Shown: piece by piece, positions 1-6,004 of the stretch
Layout of the letters: each line of letters starts with the position of its first letter
Numbering within the stretch: the first letter of the stretch is position 1
Source of the DNA: JBBSTY01 sp038235385
GTDB lineage: Bacteria; Actinomycetota; Acidimicrobiia; Acidimicrobiales; Acidimicrobilacustridaceae
Direction: 5' to 3'
DNA length: 7,884 nucleotides
Assembly (NCBI GenBank): GCA_038235385.1
Contig: JBBSTY010000166.1
Coordinates: 1 to 7,884, forward strand
Position numbers and translations under genes: made by a program
The notes under the pieces: model-generated
Told to the model about the DNA's origin: nothing
The model's database searches: none
The model's input: the letters and a program-made list of their open reading frames with translations, nothing else

Positions 1-404
1 ATCCCGCCCACGGAGGTCTCGGCGTGGACGACCACCTCGTGAGGCACGTCGAGGATGTAGGCGGCGTCGCACCACGTGCCCGCGAGCAGCGGACACGATG
101 CCTCGATCACCAGGGTCGTCCCCACCATCCGCTCGTCGACCGTCGGCGCCCGCAACCCCCGGGTGATGATCCGTTCGCCGCTCACGCCTGGTTCGTCGGT
201 GCCTCGGAGGGTGACCGAACCGTTCGTGATGTCGAGTCGGACCTCGGTGACCGTGCCGTCGAAGGCGACGGATGTGGTCTCGAGCTGCCGGGCGAGCGTC
301 CCGGTGATGGTGAAGGTGACCAGGGCGATGAGCGCGACGGTGAGCGGTCCGCCGACGGCCACGAAGACGATGCGAGCCGCCGGTCGTGAGGTCCGGGGCG
401 CCAT
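1..404 (-). CDS. Membrane-anchored DUF4097-like beta-strand protein, partial (C-terminus beyond the left edge)
   Basis: Reading the minus strand from the ATG at 404-402 gives 134 uninterrupted codons that run off the left edge. The first ~11 residues are basic, followed by one hydrophobic segment (about residues 12-37), consistent with a single N-terminal membrane anchor. The rest alternates hydrophobic and polar residues as in beta strands, with NGSVTLRG at 61-68, TTLVIEASCP at 96-105 and YILDVP at 116-121. This resembles the repeated-strand DUF4097/DUF4098 proteins often encoded next to two-component genes in actinobacteria. Cys104 and Cys112 could form a disulfide outside the membrane. The ATG shares its A with the regulator's stop (TGATG) and no clear ribosome binding site is visible, so translation is probably coupled to the regulator gene. 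The frame and coding character are clear. The family call is by pattern only, and a role as an accessory or target of the two-component system is inference. Confidence 0.75.
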   Translation of the reverse strand, partial: MAPRTSRPAARIVFVAVGGPLTVALIALVTFTITGTLARQLETTSVAFDGTVTEVRLDITNGSVTLRGTDEPGVSGERIITRGLRAPTVDERMVGTTLVIEASCPLLAGTWCDAAYILDVPHEVVVHAETSVGG

Positions 405-1048
405 CACGCGTCGAGGTACCGGAGCACCGCGAGCACGCGCCGGTGATCGGTGTCGGCCAGGGGGAGGTCGAGCTTGGAGAAGATCGACGACACGTGCTTC
501 TCGATGGCACCGTCGCTGACGACGAGCGCGGCGGCGATGGCGCCGTTCGAACGACCCTCGGCCATGAGCTGGAGCACCTCGGTCTCTCGTGGCGTGAGCC
601 GGTCGAGCGGTGTCGTGCGCCGACTCCGGGCCAGGAGGTGCGACACGACCTCGGGATCGAGCGCCGTTCCACCTTCGCCGACCCGCCGAACCGCCGAGAT
701 GAAGTCGCCGACGTCGGCCACGCGGTCCTTGAGGAGGTACCCGACCCCCGCGGTGTCGCCGGCGAGGAGCTCGGTCGCGTAGTGCTGCTCCACGTACTGG
801 GACAGGACGAGCACCGCCACGTCGGCGTGGTCGCGCCGGATCGCCAGGGCCGCACGGATGCCCTCGTCGGTGTGGGTCGGCGGCATGCGGACGTCCATCA
901 CCACGATGTCGGGCTCGAGCTCGTCGACCACCGCGAGGGCGCGCTCGGCATCGCCGACGGCTCGCACCACCTCCTCCCCCGCGTCCTCCAGGAGACGGGT
1001 GAGCCCCTCACGCAGCAGGACCGAGTCCTCGGCGATCACGATCCGCAT
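404..1048 (-). CDS. NarL/FixJ-family response regulator (REC + LuxR-type HTH)
   Basis: A 214-residue DNA-binding response regulator. The receiver domain (about 1-120) has the acidic pair Glu7/Asp8, the phosphoacceptor Asp52 in VVMDVRMPP, Ser83 and Lys107 in YLLKD. The LuxR/GerE helix-turn-helix starts at LTPRETEVL (about 151-159) and continues through the recognition helix region to SSIFSKLDL. Phosphorylation at Asp52 by the kinase encoded just upstream would be expected to drive dimerisation and DNA binding. The start chosen is the ATG at 1048, which begins the canonical MRIVIAEDS and has GGAG at 1057-1054 five bases upstream. The open frame continues to 1093, but those residues do not belong to the REC fold. 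The start lies 13 bp inside the end of the kinase gene, indicating coupled translation. Family assignment is secure. The target promoters are unknown, with the divergent intergenic region the obvious candidate. Confidence 0.95.
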   Translation of the reverse strand: MRIVIAEDSVLLREGLTRLLEDAGEEVVRAVGDAERALAVVDELEPDIVVMDVRMPPTHTDEGIRAALAIRRDHADVAVLVLSQYVEQHYATELLAGDTAGVGYLLKDRVADVGDFISAVRRVGEGGTALDPEVVSHLLARSRRTTPLDRLTPRETEVLQLMAEGRSNGAIAAALVVSDGAIEKHVSSIFSKLDLPLADTDHRRVLAVLRYLDA

Positions 1049-2331
1049 GGCAGCTCCGCTCGAATCACGGTGGGCCCACCGATCGGGCTCCACACCTCGA
1101 AGTGGCCGTCCACCGACTCCGCCCGATCGGCCAGGCCGCGAAGACCCGATCCGTTGGCGGGACGGGCGCCACCCACCCCGTTGTCGGTGACGTCGATCCG
1201 CAACCGCTCCCCCACCTGTTCGACCCGGACCGACGCGCTCGTGGCCCGGGCGTGCTTGACGGCGTTGGCGAGGGATTCGGAGACGATGAAGTAGGCCATG
1301 CCCTCGATGGACGGCGTCGGGCGGTCACGGAGCTCGACGGTGACGTCGACCGGCAGCGAGCTCCGAGCCGCGAGCTCGGGGAGCGCGCCGCGCAGCCCCC
1401 GGTCGCCCAGCGCGACGGGATGGATGCCGCGGGCCAGATCACGCAACTCGACGATCGCCCGCTTGGCTTCCTGGTGCGCCTCGGTGACGAGCGCCTTGGC
1501 CTGGTCGGGGTCCGAGTCCATCTTCTCCCGTGCCATGCCGAGATCCATCGCCAGCGCCACGAGCCGTTGCTGGGCACCGTCGTGCAGGTCCCGTTCGATG
1601 CGCCGGCGTTCGGCCTCGGCGATCTCGACGGCGTGCGACCGTGACACGACCAGGGTGTCCACCCGCTCCTCCAGCTCCTCGATCTCATCGATCGCGCTCC
1701 GACCGAGGAGGCCGCCACCCATCACGAGGTCGACGGTGGCCCACCCCCGACTGACCCACGGGGCGATGAGCAGACCGAGCACCCCCGCCGCTCCCGCCGC
1801 CGCGACCTGCCAGCCGGTGTGGACGTCGAAGAACCCGAACCGTGCGATCTCGCCGGGCATGAGACGGATGGTCAACGGCAGCGTGAGAAGCGTGAGCGAA
1901 CCCGACCAGGCCAGGAGGACGACGACGGCGCCGACCACCGACATCGGAAGCAGGATGACCATGTAGAGGACCTCCTTCCACACCGCGGCGCTCCACATCC
2001 AACGCCACTGGCGCCGGATCCAGCTGGTTCCCGGAGCGGCGCGCGGATTGGGATCCACGATGCCGGCGTCGAGCAGGGCGTTGAAGCGCATGCGCTCGAA
2101 GCGCCCCATGACGCGGACCAGCACCAGGTCGAGCCAGAGCGCAACGGGTGCGAGGACGATGGTGCAGGCCAGACCGAGCGTCACCGCGAACGCCACGACC
2201 ACGACGACGAAGACCACGAGCCCGACGACGAGGTCGATGACGGTGTGGATGGTCGCGAGCCACGTGCGGGCCTCGAACAGGGGCCGCAGCGCTCGCCAGG
2301 GTCGGCGAACCGGAGCGGCGGACGGGGTCAC
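1036..2331 (-). CDS. Sensor histidine kinase (membrane sensor domain, HisKA_3, HATPase_c)
   Basis: A 431-residue membrane histidine kinase, cognate to the overlapping regulator gene. The N-terminal ~200 residues hold four or five hydrophobic segments (about 28-50, 51-70, 119-142, 143-158, 177-195) with little extracellular material. This matches the actinobacterial putative sensor domain (PF13796-like) rather than a periplasmic ligand pocket. A short coiled-coil linker (about 213-245) leads to the HisKA_3 box with phosphoacceptor His250 in ERDLHDGAQQ. The ATPase domain has the N-box SESLANAVKHA (351-361, Asn356), the G1 box DNGVGG (383-388) and GSGLRGLADR (394-403). The GTG at 2331 was chosen because a -10-like TACGGT lies 6 nt upstream, which suits a leaderless transcript. 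A second in-frame GTG at 2367 has a weak AGGTGG upstream and would add 12 residues. The signal sensed is unknown; kinases with almost no extracellular loop often sense membrane perturbation or a partner transporter. Confidence 0.93.
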   Translation of the reverse strand: MTPSAAPVRRPWRALRPLFEARTWLATIHTVIDLVVGLVVFVVVVVAFAVTLGLACTIVLAPVALWLDLVLVRVMGRFERMRFNALLDAGIVDPNPRAAPGTSWIRRQWRWMWSAAVWKEVLYMVILLPMSVVGAVVVLLAWSGSLTLLTLPLTIRLMPGEIARFGFFDVHTGWQVAAAGAAGVLGLLIAPWVSRGWATVDLVMGGGLLGRSAIDEIEELEERVDTLVVSRSHAVEIAEAERRRIERDLHDGAQQRLVALAMDLGMAREKMDSDPDQAKALVTEAHQEAKRAIVELRDLARGIHPVALGDRGLRGALPELAARSSLPVDVTVELRDRPTPSIEGMAYFIVSESLANAVKHARATSASVRVEQVGERLRIDVTDNGVGGARPANGSGLRGLADRAESVDGHFEVWSPIGGPTVIRAELPCGS

Positions 2332-2337
2332 GGCACA

Positions 2338-2343
2338 ACCGTA
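2338..2343 (-). promoter_or_regulatory. Candidate -10 element for the histidine kinase operon
   Basis: On the minus strand TACGGT (TANNNT type) ends six bases before the GTG at 2331. That is the spacing expected if transcription begins at the start codon and the message is leaderless. No Shine-Dalgarno sequence precedes this GTG. The -35 region 17 bp upstream (TGGTCG) matches the consensus poorly, so an activator may be needed. Confidence 0.4.
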
Positions 2344-2377
2344 CGGAAACCACGCCGCGCCGACCACCCGGCCACCT

Positions 2378-2404
2378 GGGGTCGCAACCGGGGGGTCAAC
2401 CCCC
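2378..2404. promoter_or_regulatory. Operator-like tandem element in the divergent intergenic region
   Basis: GGGGTCGCAACC (2378-2389) is followed after two G bases by GGGGTCAACCCC (2392-2403). These are two copies of a GGGGTC(GC)AACC unit spaced 14 bp start to start. The second copy sits inside a near-perfect dyad, GGGGGT-CA-ACCCCC (2391-2404). The element lies 47-73 bp upstream of the kinase GTG and about 100 bp upstream of the ABC ATPase start, a natural site for the response regulator to control both operons. Binding by that regulator is inference. Confidence 0.4.
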
Positions 2405-2499
2405 GCATCGAGATGGGAGCTGGCGCCATGGGATCAGCGCGTGACGCGGCGCACGGTGGACCCGAGAACGTCCCACCGTCGCATCCCGCAGGAGACAGC

Positions 2500-3300
2500 A
2501 TGCCGCTCGCACCGACACCCTCGACCTACGCCTCGGTCGGCCCACCCGGCGTCACATCGCCCGGCGCTCCAGCGTGGCCGGCGGTCGCCCGAACCGTCGA
2601 CGCATCCAAGACCTACGGATCCGGCGAGACCGCCGTCCGGGCGCTCGACCGGGTGTCGGTCGACCTCCCGGCCGCCCGCTTCACCGCCATCATGGGGCCC
2701 TCCGGCTCGGGCAAATCGACCCTCATGCACTGCGTCGCCGGTCTCGACTCGCTCACCTCGGGCCGGGTGTTCCTGGGCGACACCGACCTCGGTTCGCTCA
2801 ACGACAAGCAGCTGACGCTGCTCCGCCGTGAGCGCATCGGCTTCGTGTTCCAGGCGTTCAACCTGGTGCCCACCCTGAGCGCGCTCGAGAACATCACCCT
2901 CCCGTTGGCGCTCGCCGGTCGCGGGTCCGACCCGGCGTGGCTCGACGAGGTGATCGCCACCGTCGGGCTCGCCGACCGCCTCGGCCACCGTCCCTCCGAG
3001 CTCTCGGGGGGCCAGCAGCAGCGAGTGGCGGTCGCCCGAGCCCTGGCGTCGCGTCCCGAGGTGATCTTCGCCGACGAGCCCACCGGCAACCTCGACTCTC
3101 GGAGCGGGAGCGAGATCCTCGGGTTCCTGCGCACGGCGGTGCGTGAGCAGCGTCAGTCGATCGTCATGGTCACCCACGACCCCGTGGCGGCGAGCTACGC
3201 CGACCAGGTGCTGTTCCTCACCGACGGGCGCGTGGTCGACACCATGGCGAGTCCGACGCCGCAGAAGGTCCTGGACCGCATGAAGGCCTTCGGGGAGTGA
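2500..3300 (+). CDS. ABC transporter ATP-binding protein, MacB/LolD type
   Basis: A 266-residue cytoplasmic ATPase that powers the FtsX-type permease encoded 10 nt downstream. Motifs in order: A-loop Tyr39 in SKTYG, Walker A GPSGSGKST (66-74), Q-loop Gln118, signature LSGGQQQRVAVARAL (168-182), Walker B VIFADEP with Asp192 and Glu193, D-loop GNLDS (196-200) and switch His226 in VTHD. All catalytic residues are intact. The spacing and the lack of extra domains fit the MacB/LolD/FtsE branch, whose members use ATP to drive conformational change in the permease rather than passage through a classic channel. The first ~28 residues are Pro/Ala-rich and precede the usual family start. The ATG at 2500 has GGAG at 2491-2494 five bases upstream. 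An in-frame ATG at 2428 with GGGAG at 2415-2419 would add 24 residues, so the N-terminus is uncertain. Confidence 0.94.
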   Translation: MPLAPTPSTYASVGPPGVTSPGAPAWPAVARTVDASKTYGSGETAVRALDRVSVDLPAARFTAIMGPSGSGKSTLMHCVAGLDSLTSGRVFLGDTDLGSLNDKQLTLLRRERIGFVFQAFNLVPTLSALENITLPLALAGRGSDPAWLDEVIATVGLADRLGHRPSELSGGQQQRVAVARALASRPEVIFADEPTGNLDSRSGSEILGFLRTAVREQRQSIVMVTHDPVAASYADQVLFLTDGRVVDTMASPTPQKVLDRMKAFGE

Positions 3301-3310
3301 GGAGACGACC

Positions 3311-5848
3311 ATGACCATCATCACCCTGAAGGGCCTGTGGGCCCACAAGCGCCGCCTCGTCGCCACGTTCCTCGCCGTGAGCCTCGGGGTGTCGTTCCTG
3401 TCGGGCACCCTGGTGCTCGGCGACACCATGCGGGCGACCTTCGCCACCATCTTCGAGAGCGTCAACGCCGGGATCGACGTCCAGGTCGCGGCTGACACCT
3501 TCGAGAGCGACGTGGCCACGCAACAGCACCTCATCGAGGCGGCGACGCTCGACCGCGTGCGAGCCGTCGACGGCGTCCAGCGCGCCGAGCCGGTCGTGAC
3601 CGGGTACGGGCGGATCATCGGGTCGGACGGCCGGCCGGTCGGGGGCAACGGCCCGCCGACCGTGGCGGGCAACTGGGTCGACGATCCGGGTCTGAACCCC
3701 TATCGCCTCGCCGATGGTCGTCTGCCCATCGCGCCCGACGAGGTCGTCGTGAACCGCGGTGCGCTCTCGGCCGGTCACCTCGCCATCGGCGATCGGGTCA
3801 CCGTGCAGACGCCCGAGCCCGCAGAGGTGACCATCGTCGGCGCCTCGACGTTCGGCGACCTCGACAGCTCCGGGGGGGTCACCTCGACCGCGTTCACGCT
3901 CGATGGCGCGCAGCAGCACCTGCTCCACGGTTCGACGCAGCTGAGCTCGATCTCGATCGCTGCTCGGTCAGGGGTCGCGCAGACCGAGTTGGCCGCCCGG
4001 ATCGAGCCGGTCCTCCCCGCCGGGGTCCACGCCGTCACCGGTGAGCAGCTGACGGCGCGGGACACGGCCGCCGTCAACGCCGAGTTCCTCGACTTCCTCA
4101 CGACCTTCCTGCTCGTGTTCGCCGGCATCGCCCTGGTCGTGGCCACCTTCTCGATCTACAACACCTTCTCGATCATCGTGGCCCAACGAGCCCGCGAGTC
4201 GGCGCTGTTGCGAGCCCTCGGCGCGAGCCGCCGTCAGGTCCTCACGTCCACCGTGCTCGAGGCCGGACTCGTCGGAGCGGCCGCGGCCGTCGCCGGCCTG
4301 GTGGGGGGGCTCGCCGTGGCAACCGGCCTGAAGGCGGCCTTCACGGCGTTCGGCATGGATCTACCGGCCACCGGCCTGACGCTGAGAGGGTCGACGGTGG
4401 TGTGGTCGCTGTCGATCGGCATCGTGCTGACGGTCGCGGCGGGGTTCGCTCCCGCGGTTCGTGCCGCCCGGATCCCACCGATCGCCGCGCTCCGGGATCT
4501 CGCCATCGACCGAACGGCGGTCTCGGCGGCCCGCGCCATCGGTGGTGCGCTCGTCACCGCGATCGGGGTCGCCATGGTGCTCGTCGCCGTGGCGGCAGAC
4601 ACGAGCCTGCTCGCGCTCGCCGGTCTCGGCTCGTTCCTCACGATCCTGGGCGTCGTCGTCCTCGGACCGGTCGTGGCCGCGCGCGCCAGTCGCGTGCTCG
4701 GGTGGCCGGCGTCGAGGTTCCGCGGCGTGGCTGGTCGCCTCGCGCAGGAGAACGGCGCCCGCAACCCCCGTCGCACGTCGGCCACGGCATCCGCGCTGAT
4801 GATCGGTGTGGGGGTGGTCACGCTGTTCACGGTGGTCGCCGCCTCGCTCACCGCATCGGTGTCGGACAGCCTCGGCCGGTCGTTCGGTGGCGATCTCGTG
4901 GTCACCTCCGACGCCGGCATGGGCGCCGGGACCTTCGCGCCGGACCTGGCGCACGAGATCGGCGCGCTCCCCGAGGTCGCCACCTCCGTCGGGATCGGAG
5001 ACGGTGTGGCCCAGATCGCGGGCGATCGCGTGGGGTTCCCGGTCGCAGAACTGACCCAGATCGATCGGGTCGTCGACCTCGACGTGCTCCAGGGCGATCC
5101 TGGCGACGCCACCGGCGAGTCGTTGGCGGTGAGCCGGACCGAGGCCGATGCCCGCAAGTGGGCGCTCGACGACGACGTGCCCGTCACGTTCGTCGACGGT
5201 TCCACGGTTGCGTTCCGGATCGCTGCCGTCTACGCCGACAGCGATGTCATGGGATCGCTCATCATGAACCGGGAGGGGTGGACGCCGCACGCGAGTCAGG
5301 ACCTCGACACCACCGTGCTCGTCGGGCTCGCGGACGGGGTGAGCGTGGCCGACGGTCGGTCGGCGGTCGAGGAGGTCGCACGCGGGTATGCCGGAGCGGC
5401 GGTGCAGGACCGTGACCAGTACGTCGAGATGGTCGGCGCCGGGGTCAACCAGGTACTCGCCCTCGTGTACGTGATGCTCGCGCTCGCCATCCTCATCGCG
5501 CTGATGGGGATCACCAACACCCTGTCGCTCTCCATCCACGAGCGGACACGGGAGCTGGGGCTGTTGCGAGCGGTGGGTCAGACCCGCAGCCAGATCCGTT
5601 CCATGGTCCGTTGGGAGTCGGTCGTCATGGCGCTCTTCGGCACCGTCGGCGGGGTCGGGCTCGGGGTGTTCCTCGGATGGGCGCTCGTGCGGGCATCCTC
5701 CGGGGCCGGTATCGGGGTGTTCTCGGTGGCGCCGGTACCGCTCGCGGTCATCTCGCTGGTCGGTGCCGTCGCCGGTGTGGTCGCGGCGATCCGACCGGCC
5801 CGGGTGGCCGCCCGCCTCGACGTGCTCCAGGCCCTCGCCGCATCGTGA
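3311..5848 (+). CDS. ABC transporter permease with two FtsX domains
   Basis: An 845-residue integral membrane permease, partner of the upstream ATPase. A first membrane segment (about 16-36) is followed by a large extracytoplasmic MacB-type domain (about 40-255). The first FtsX core has segments near 262-285, 313-338 and 364-385. A hydrophobic pair at about 407-428 and 432-457 and a segment at 492-512 lead to a second extracytoplasmic domain (about 516-708). The second FtsX core has segments near 713-738, 768-790 and 806-827. The two cores are visibly duplicated: RARESALLRALGASRRQV (294-310) corresponds to RTRELGLLRAVGQTRSQI (745-762), and PAVRAARIPPIAALRD (381-396) to PARVAARLDVLQALA (829-843). 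Because both cores are in one chain, one permease may suffice with an ATPase dimer. AGGAG at 3300-3304, overlapping the ATPase stop, sits six bases before the ATG. Export of a peptide, lipid or drug, or a sensing role with the kinase, is plausible; the substrate is not evident. Confidence 0.93.
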   Translation: MTIITLKGLWAHKRRLVATFLAVSLGVSFLSGTLVLGDTMRATFATIFESVNAGIDVQVAADTFESDVATQQHLIEAATLDRVRAVDGVQRAEPVVTGYGRIIGSDGRPVGGNGPPTVAGNWVDDPGLNPYRLADGRLPIAPDEVVVNRGALSAGHLAIGDRVTVQTPEPAEVTIVGASTFGDLDSSGGVTSTAFTLDGAQQHLLHGSTQLSSISIAARSGVAQTELAARIEPVLPAGVHAVTGEQLTARDTAAVNAEFLDFLTTFLLVFAGIALVVATFSIYNTFSIIVAQRARESALLRALGASRRQVLTSTVLEAGLVGAAAAVAGLVGGLAVATGLKAAFTAFGMDLPATGLTLRGSTVVWSLSIGIVLTVAAGFAPAVRAARIPPIAALRDLAIDRTAVSAARAIGGALVTAIGVAMVLVAVAADTSLLALAGLGSFLTILGVVVLGPVVAARASRVLGWPASRFRGVAGRLAQENGARNPRRTSATASALMIGVGVVTLFTVVAASLTASVSDSLGRSFGGDLVVTSDAGMGAGTFAPDLAHEIGALPEVATSVGIGDGVAQIAGDRVGFPVAELTQIDRVVDLDVLQGDPGDATGESLAVSRTEADARKWALDDDVPVTFVDGSTVAFRIAAVYADSDVMGSLIMNREGWTPHASQDLDTTVLVGLADGVSVADGRSAVEEVARGYAGAAVQDRDQYVEMVGAGVNQVLALVYVMLALAILIALMGITNTLSLSIHERTRELGLLRAVGQTRSQIRSMVRWESVVMALFGTVGGVGLGVFLGWALVRASSGAGIGVFSVAPVPLAVISLVGAVAGVVAAIRPARVAARLDVLQALAAS

Positions 5849-5854
5849 CCACCT

Positions 5855-5887
5855 GATCGGAGCCGGCACCCTGGGCCCGGATCGGAG
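5855..5887 (+). repeat. Short direct repeat GATCGGAG
   Basis: GATCGGAG occurs at 5855-5862 and again at 5880-5887, 25 bp apart, between the permease stop and the hairpin. It is short and may be chance in this G+C-rich spacer, but it lies beside the inverted repeats described here. Confidence 0.3.
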
Positions 5888-5968
5888 ACCGTCACGCGAG
5901 TCGTCGCGTGGCGGTCCGTCGCGCCCGGCCCGCCCCATCCGGCTCGAGGCGCACGGGACCGGTCTCCG
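5883..5968 (+). repeat. Long-range inverted repeat spanning the permease/protease intergenic region
   Basis: CGGAGACCG (5883-5891) is perfectly complementary in inverted orientation to CGGTCTCCG (5960-5968). Pairing these arms would compete with the left arm of the local hairpin at 5887-5916, so the two structures are mutually exclusive. The right arm overlaps the -35 region of the protease promoter. Confidence 0.45.
5887..5916 (+). terminator. Strong hairpin downstream of the ABC permease, candidate terminator
   Basis: A 13-bp stem (5887-5899 with 5904-5916) with one G-U wobble and the tetraloop GTCG begins 38 nt after the permease stop. There is no following T-tract, as is common for actinobacterial terminators, so termination is inferred from stem strength and position between two co-oriented genes, the second of which has its own promoter-like element. 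Confidence 0.55.
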
Positions 5969-5975
5969 TCCGGAG
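5964..5975. promoter_or_regulatory. Dyad CTCCG-TC-CGGAG at the -35 position of the protease gene
   Basis: A 5-bp perfect dyad with a two-base spacer is too tight for an RNA hairpin but suits a dimeric DNA-binding protein. It covers the place where the -35 hexamer for the -10 at 5993-5998 should be, and no TTGAC-like sequence is present there. An operator role is inference. Confidence 0.3.
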
Positions 5976-5990
5976 CGCGGAGGATCGTCA

Positions 5991-5998
5991 GGTAGCGT
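5991..5998 (+). promoter_or_regulatory. Candidate -10 element (GGTAGCGT) for the M50 protease gene
   Basis: TAGCGT (5993-5998, TANNNT type) ends six bases before the GTG at 6005, placing the expected transcription start at or next to the start codon. The same octamer GGTAGCGT recurs at 7351-7358 before the next gene. No ribosome binding site precedes the GTG, which supports a leaderless message. Confidence 0.45.
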
Positions 5999-6004
5999 GG
6001 TGCG

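Noticed and set aside
1049..1093. Longer N-terminus for the response regulator
   Set aside because: The extra residues precede the canonical REC start MRIVIAEDS, lie within the kinase coding end, and the ATG at 1048 has its own GGAG.
24..1294. Plus-strand open frames across the regulator and DUF4097-like genes
   Set aside because: They are shadows of the minus-strand operon, whose regulator carries intact REC and LuxR motifs and whose third gene has a membrane anchor and strand-like pattern.
1819..2499. Upstream extension of the ABC ATPase open frame
   Set aside because: The frame stays open across the kinase gene by chance, but the translation there is Asp/Glu/Arg/His-rich shadow sequence. 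Good start sites with ribosome binding sites exist at 2428 and 2500.
2434..3672. 412-codon open frame on the minus strand
   Set aside because: It is antisense to the ABC ATPase and the start of the permease, has no recognisable motif and shows antisense-type composition.
5849..6004. Possible small RNA or tRNA in the permease/protease spacer
   Set aside because: The hairpin is a simple stem-loop without a cloverleaf or a conserved RNA motif that I recognise; a terminator explains it better.
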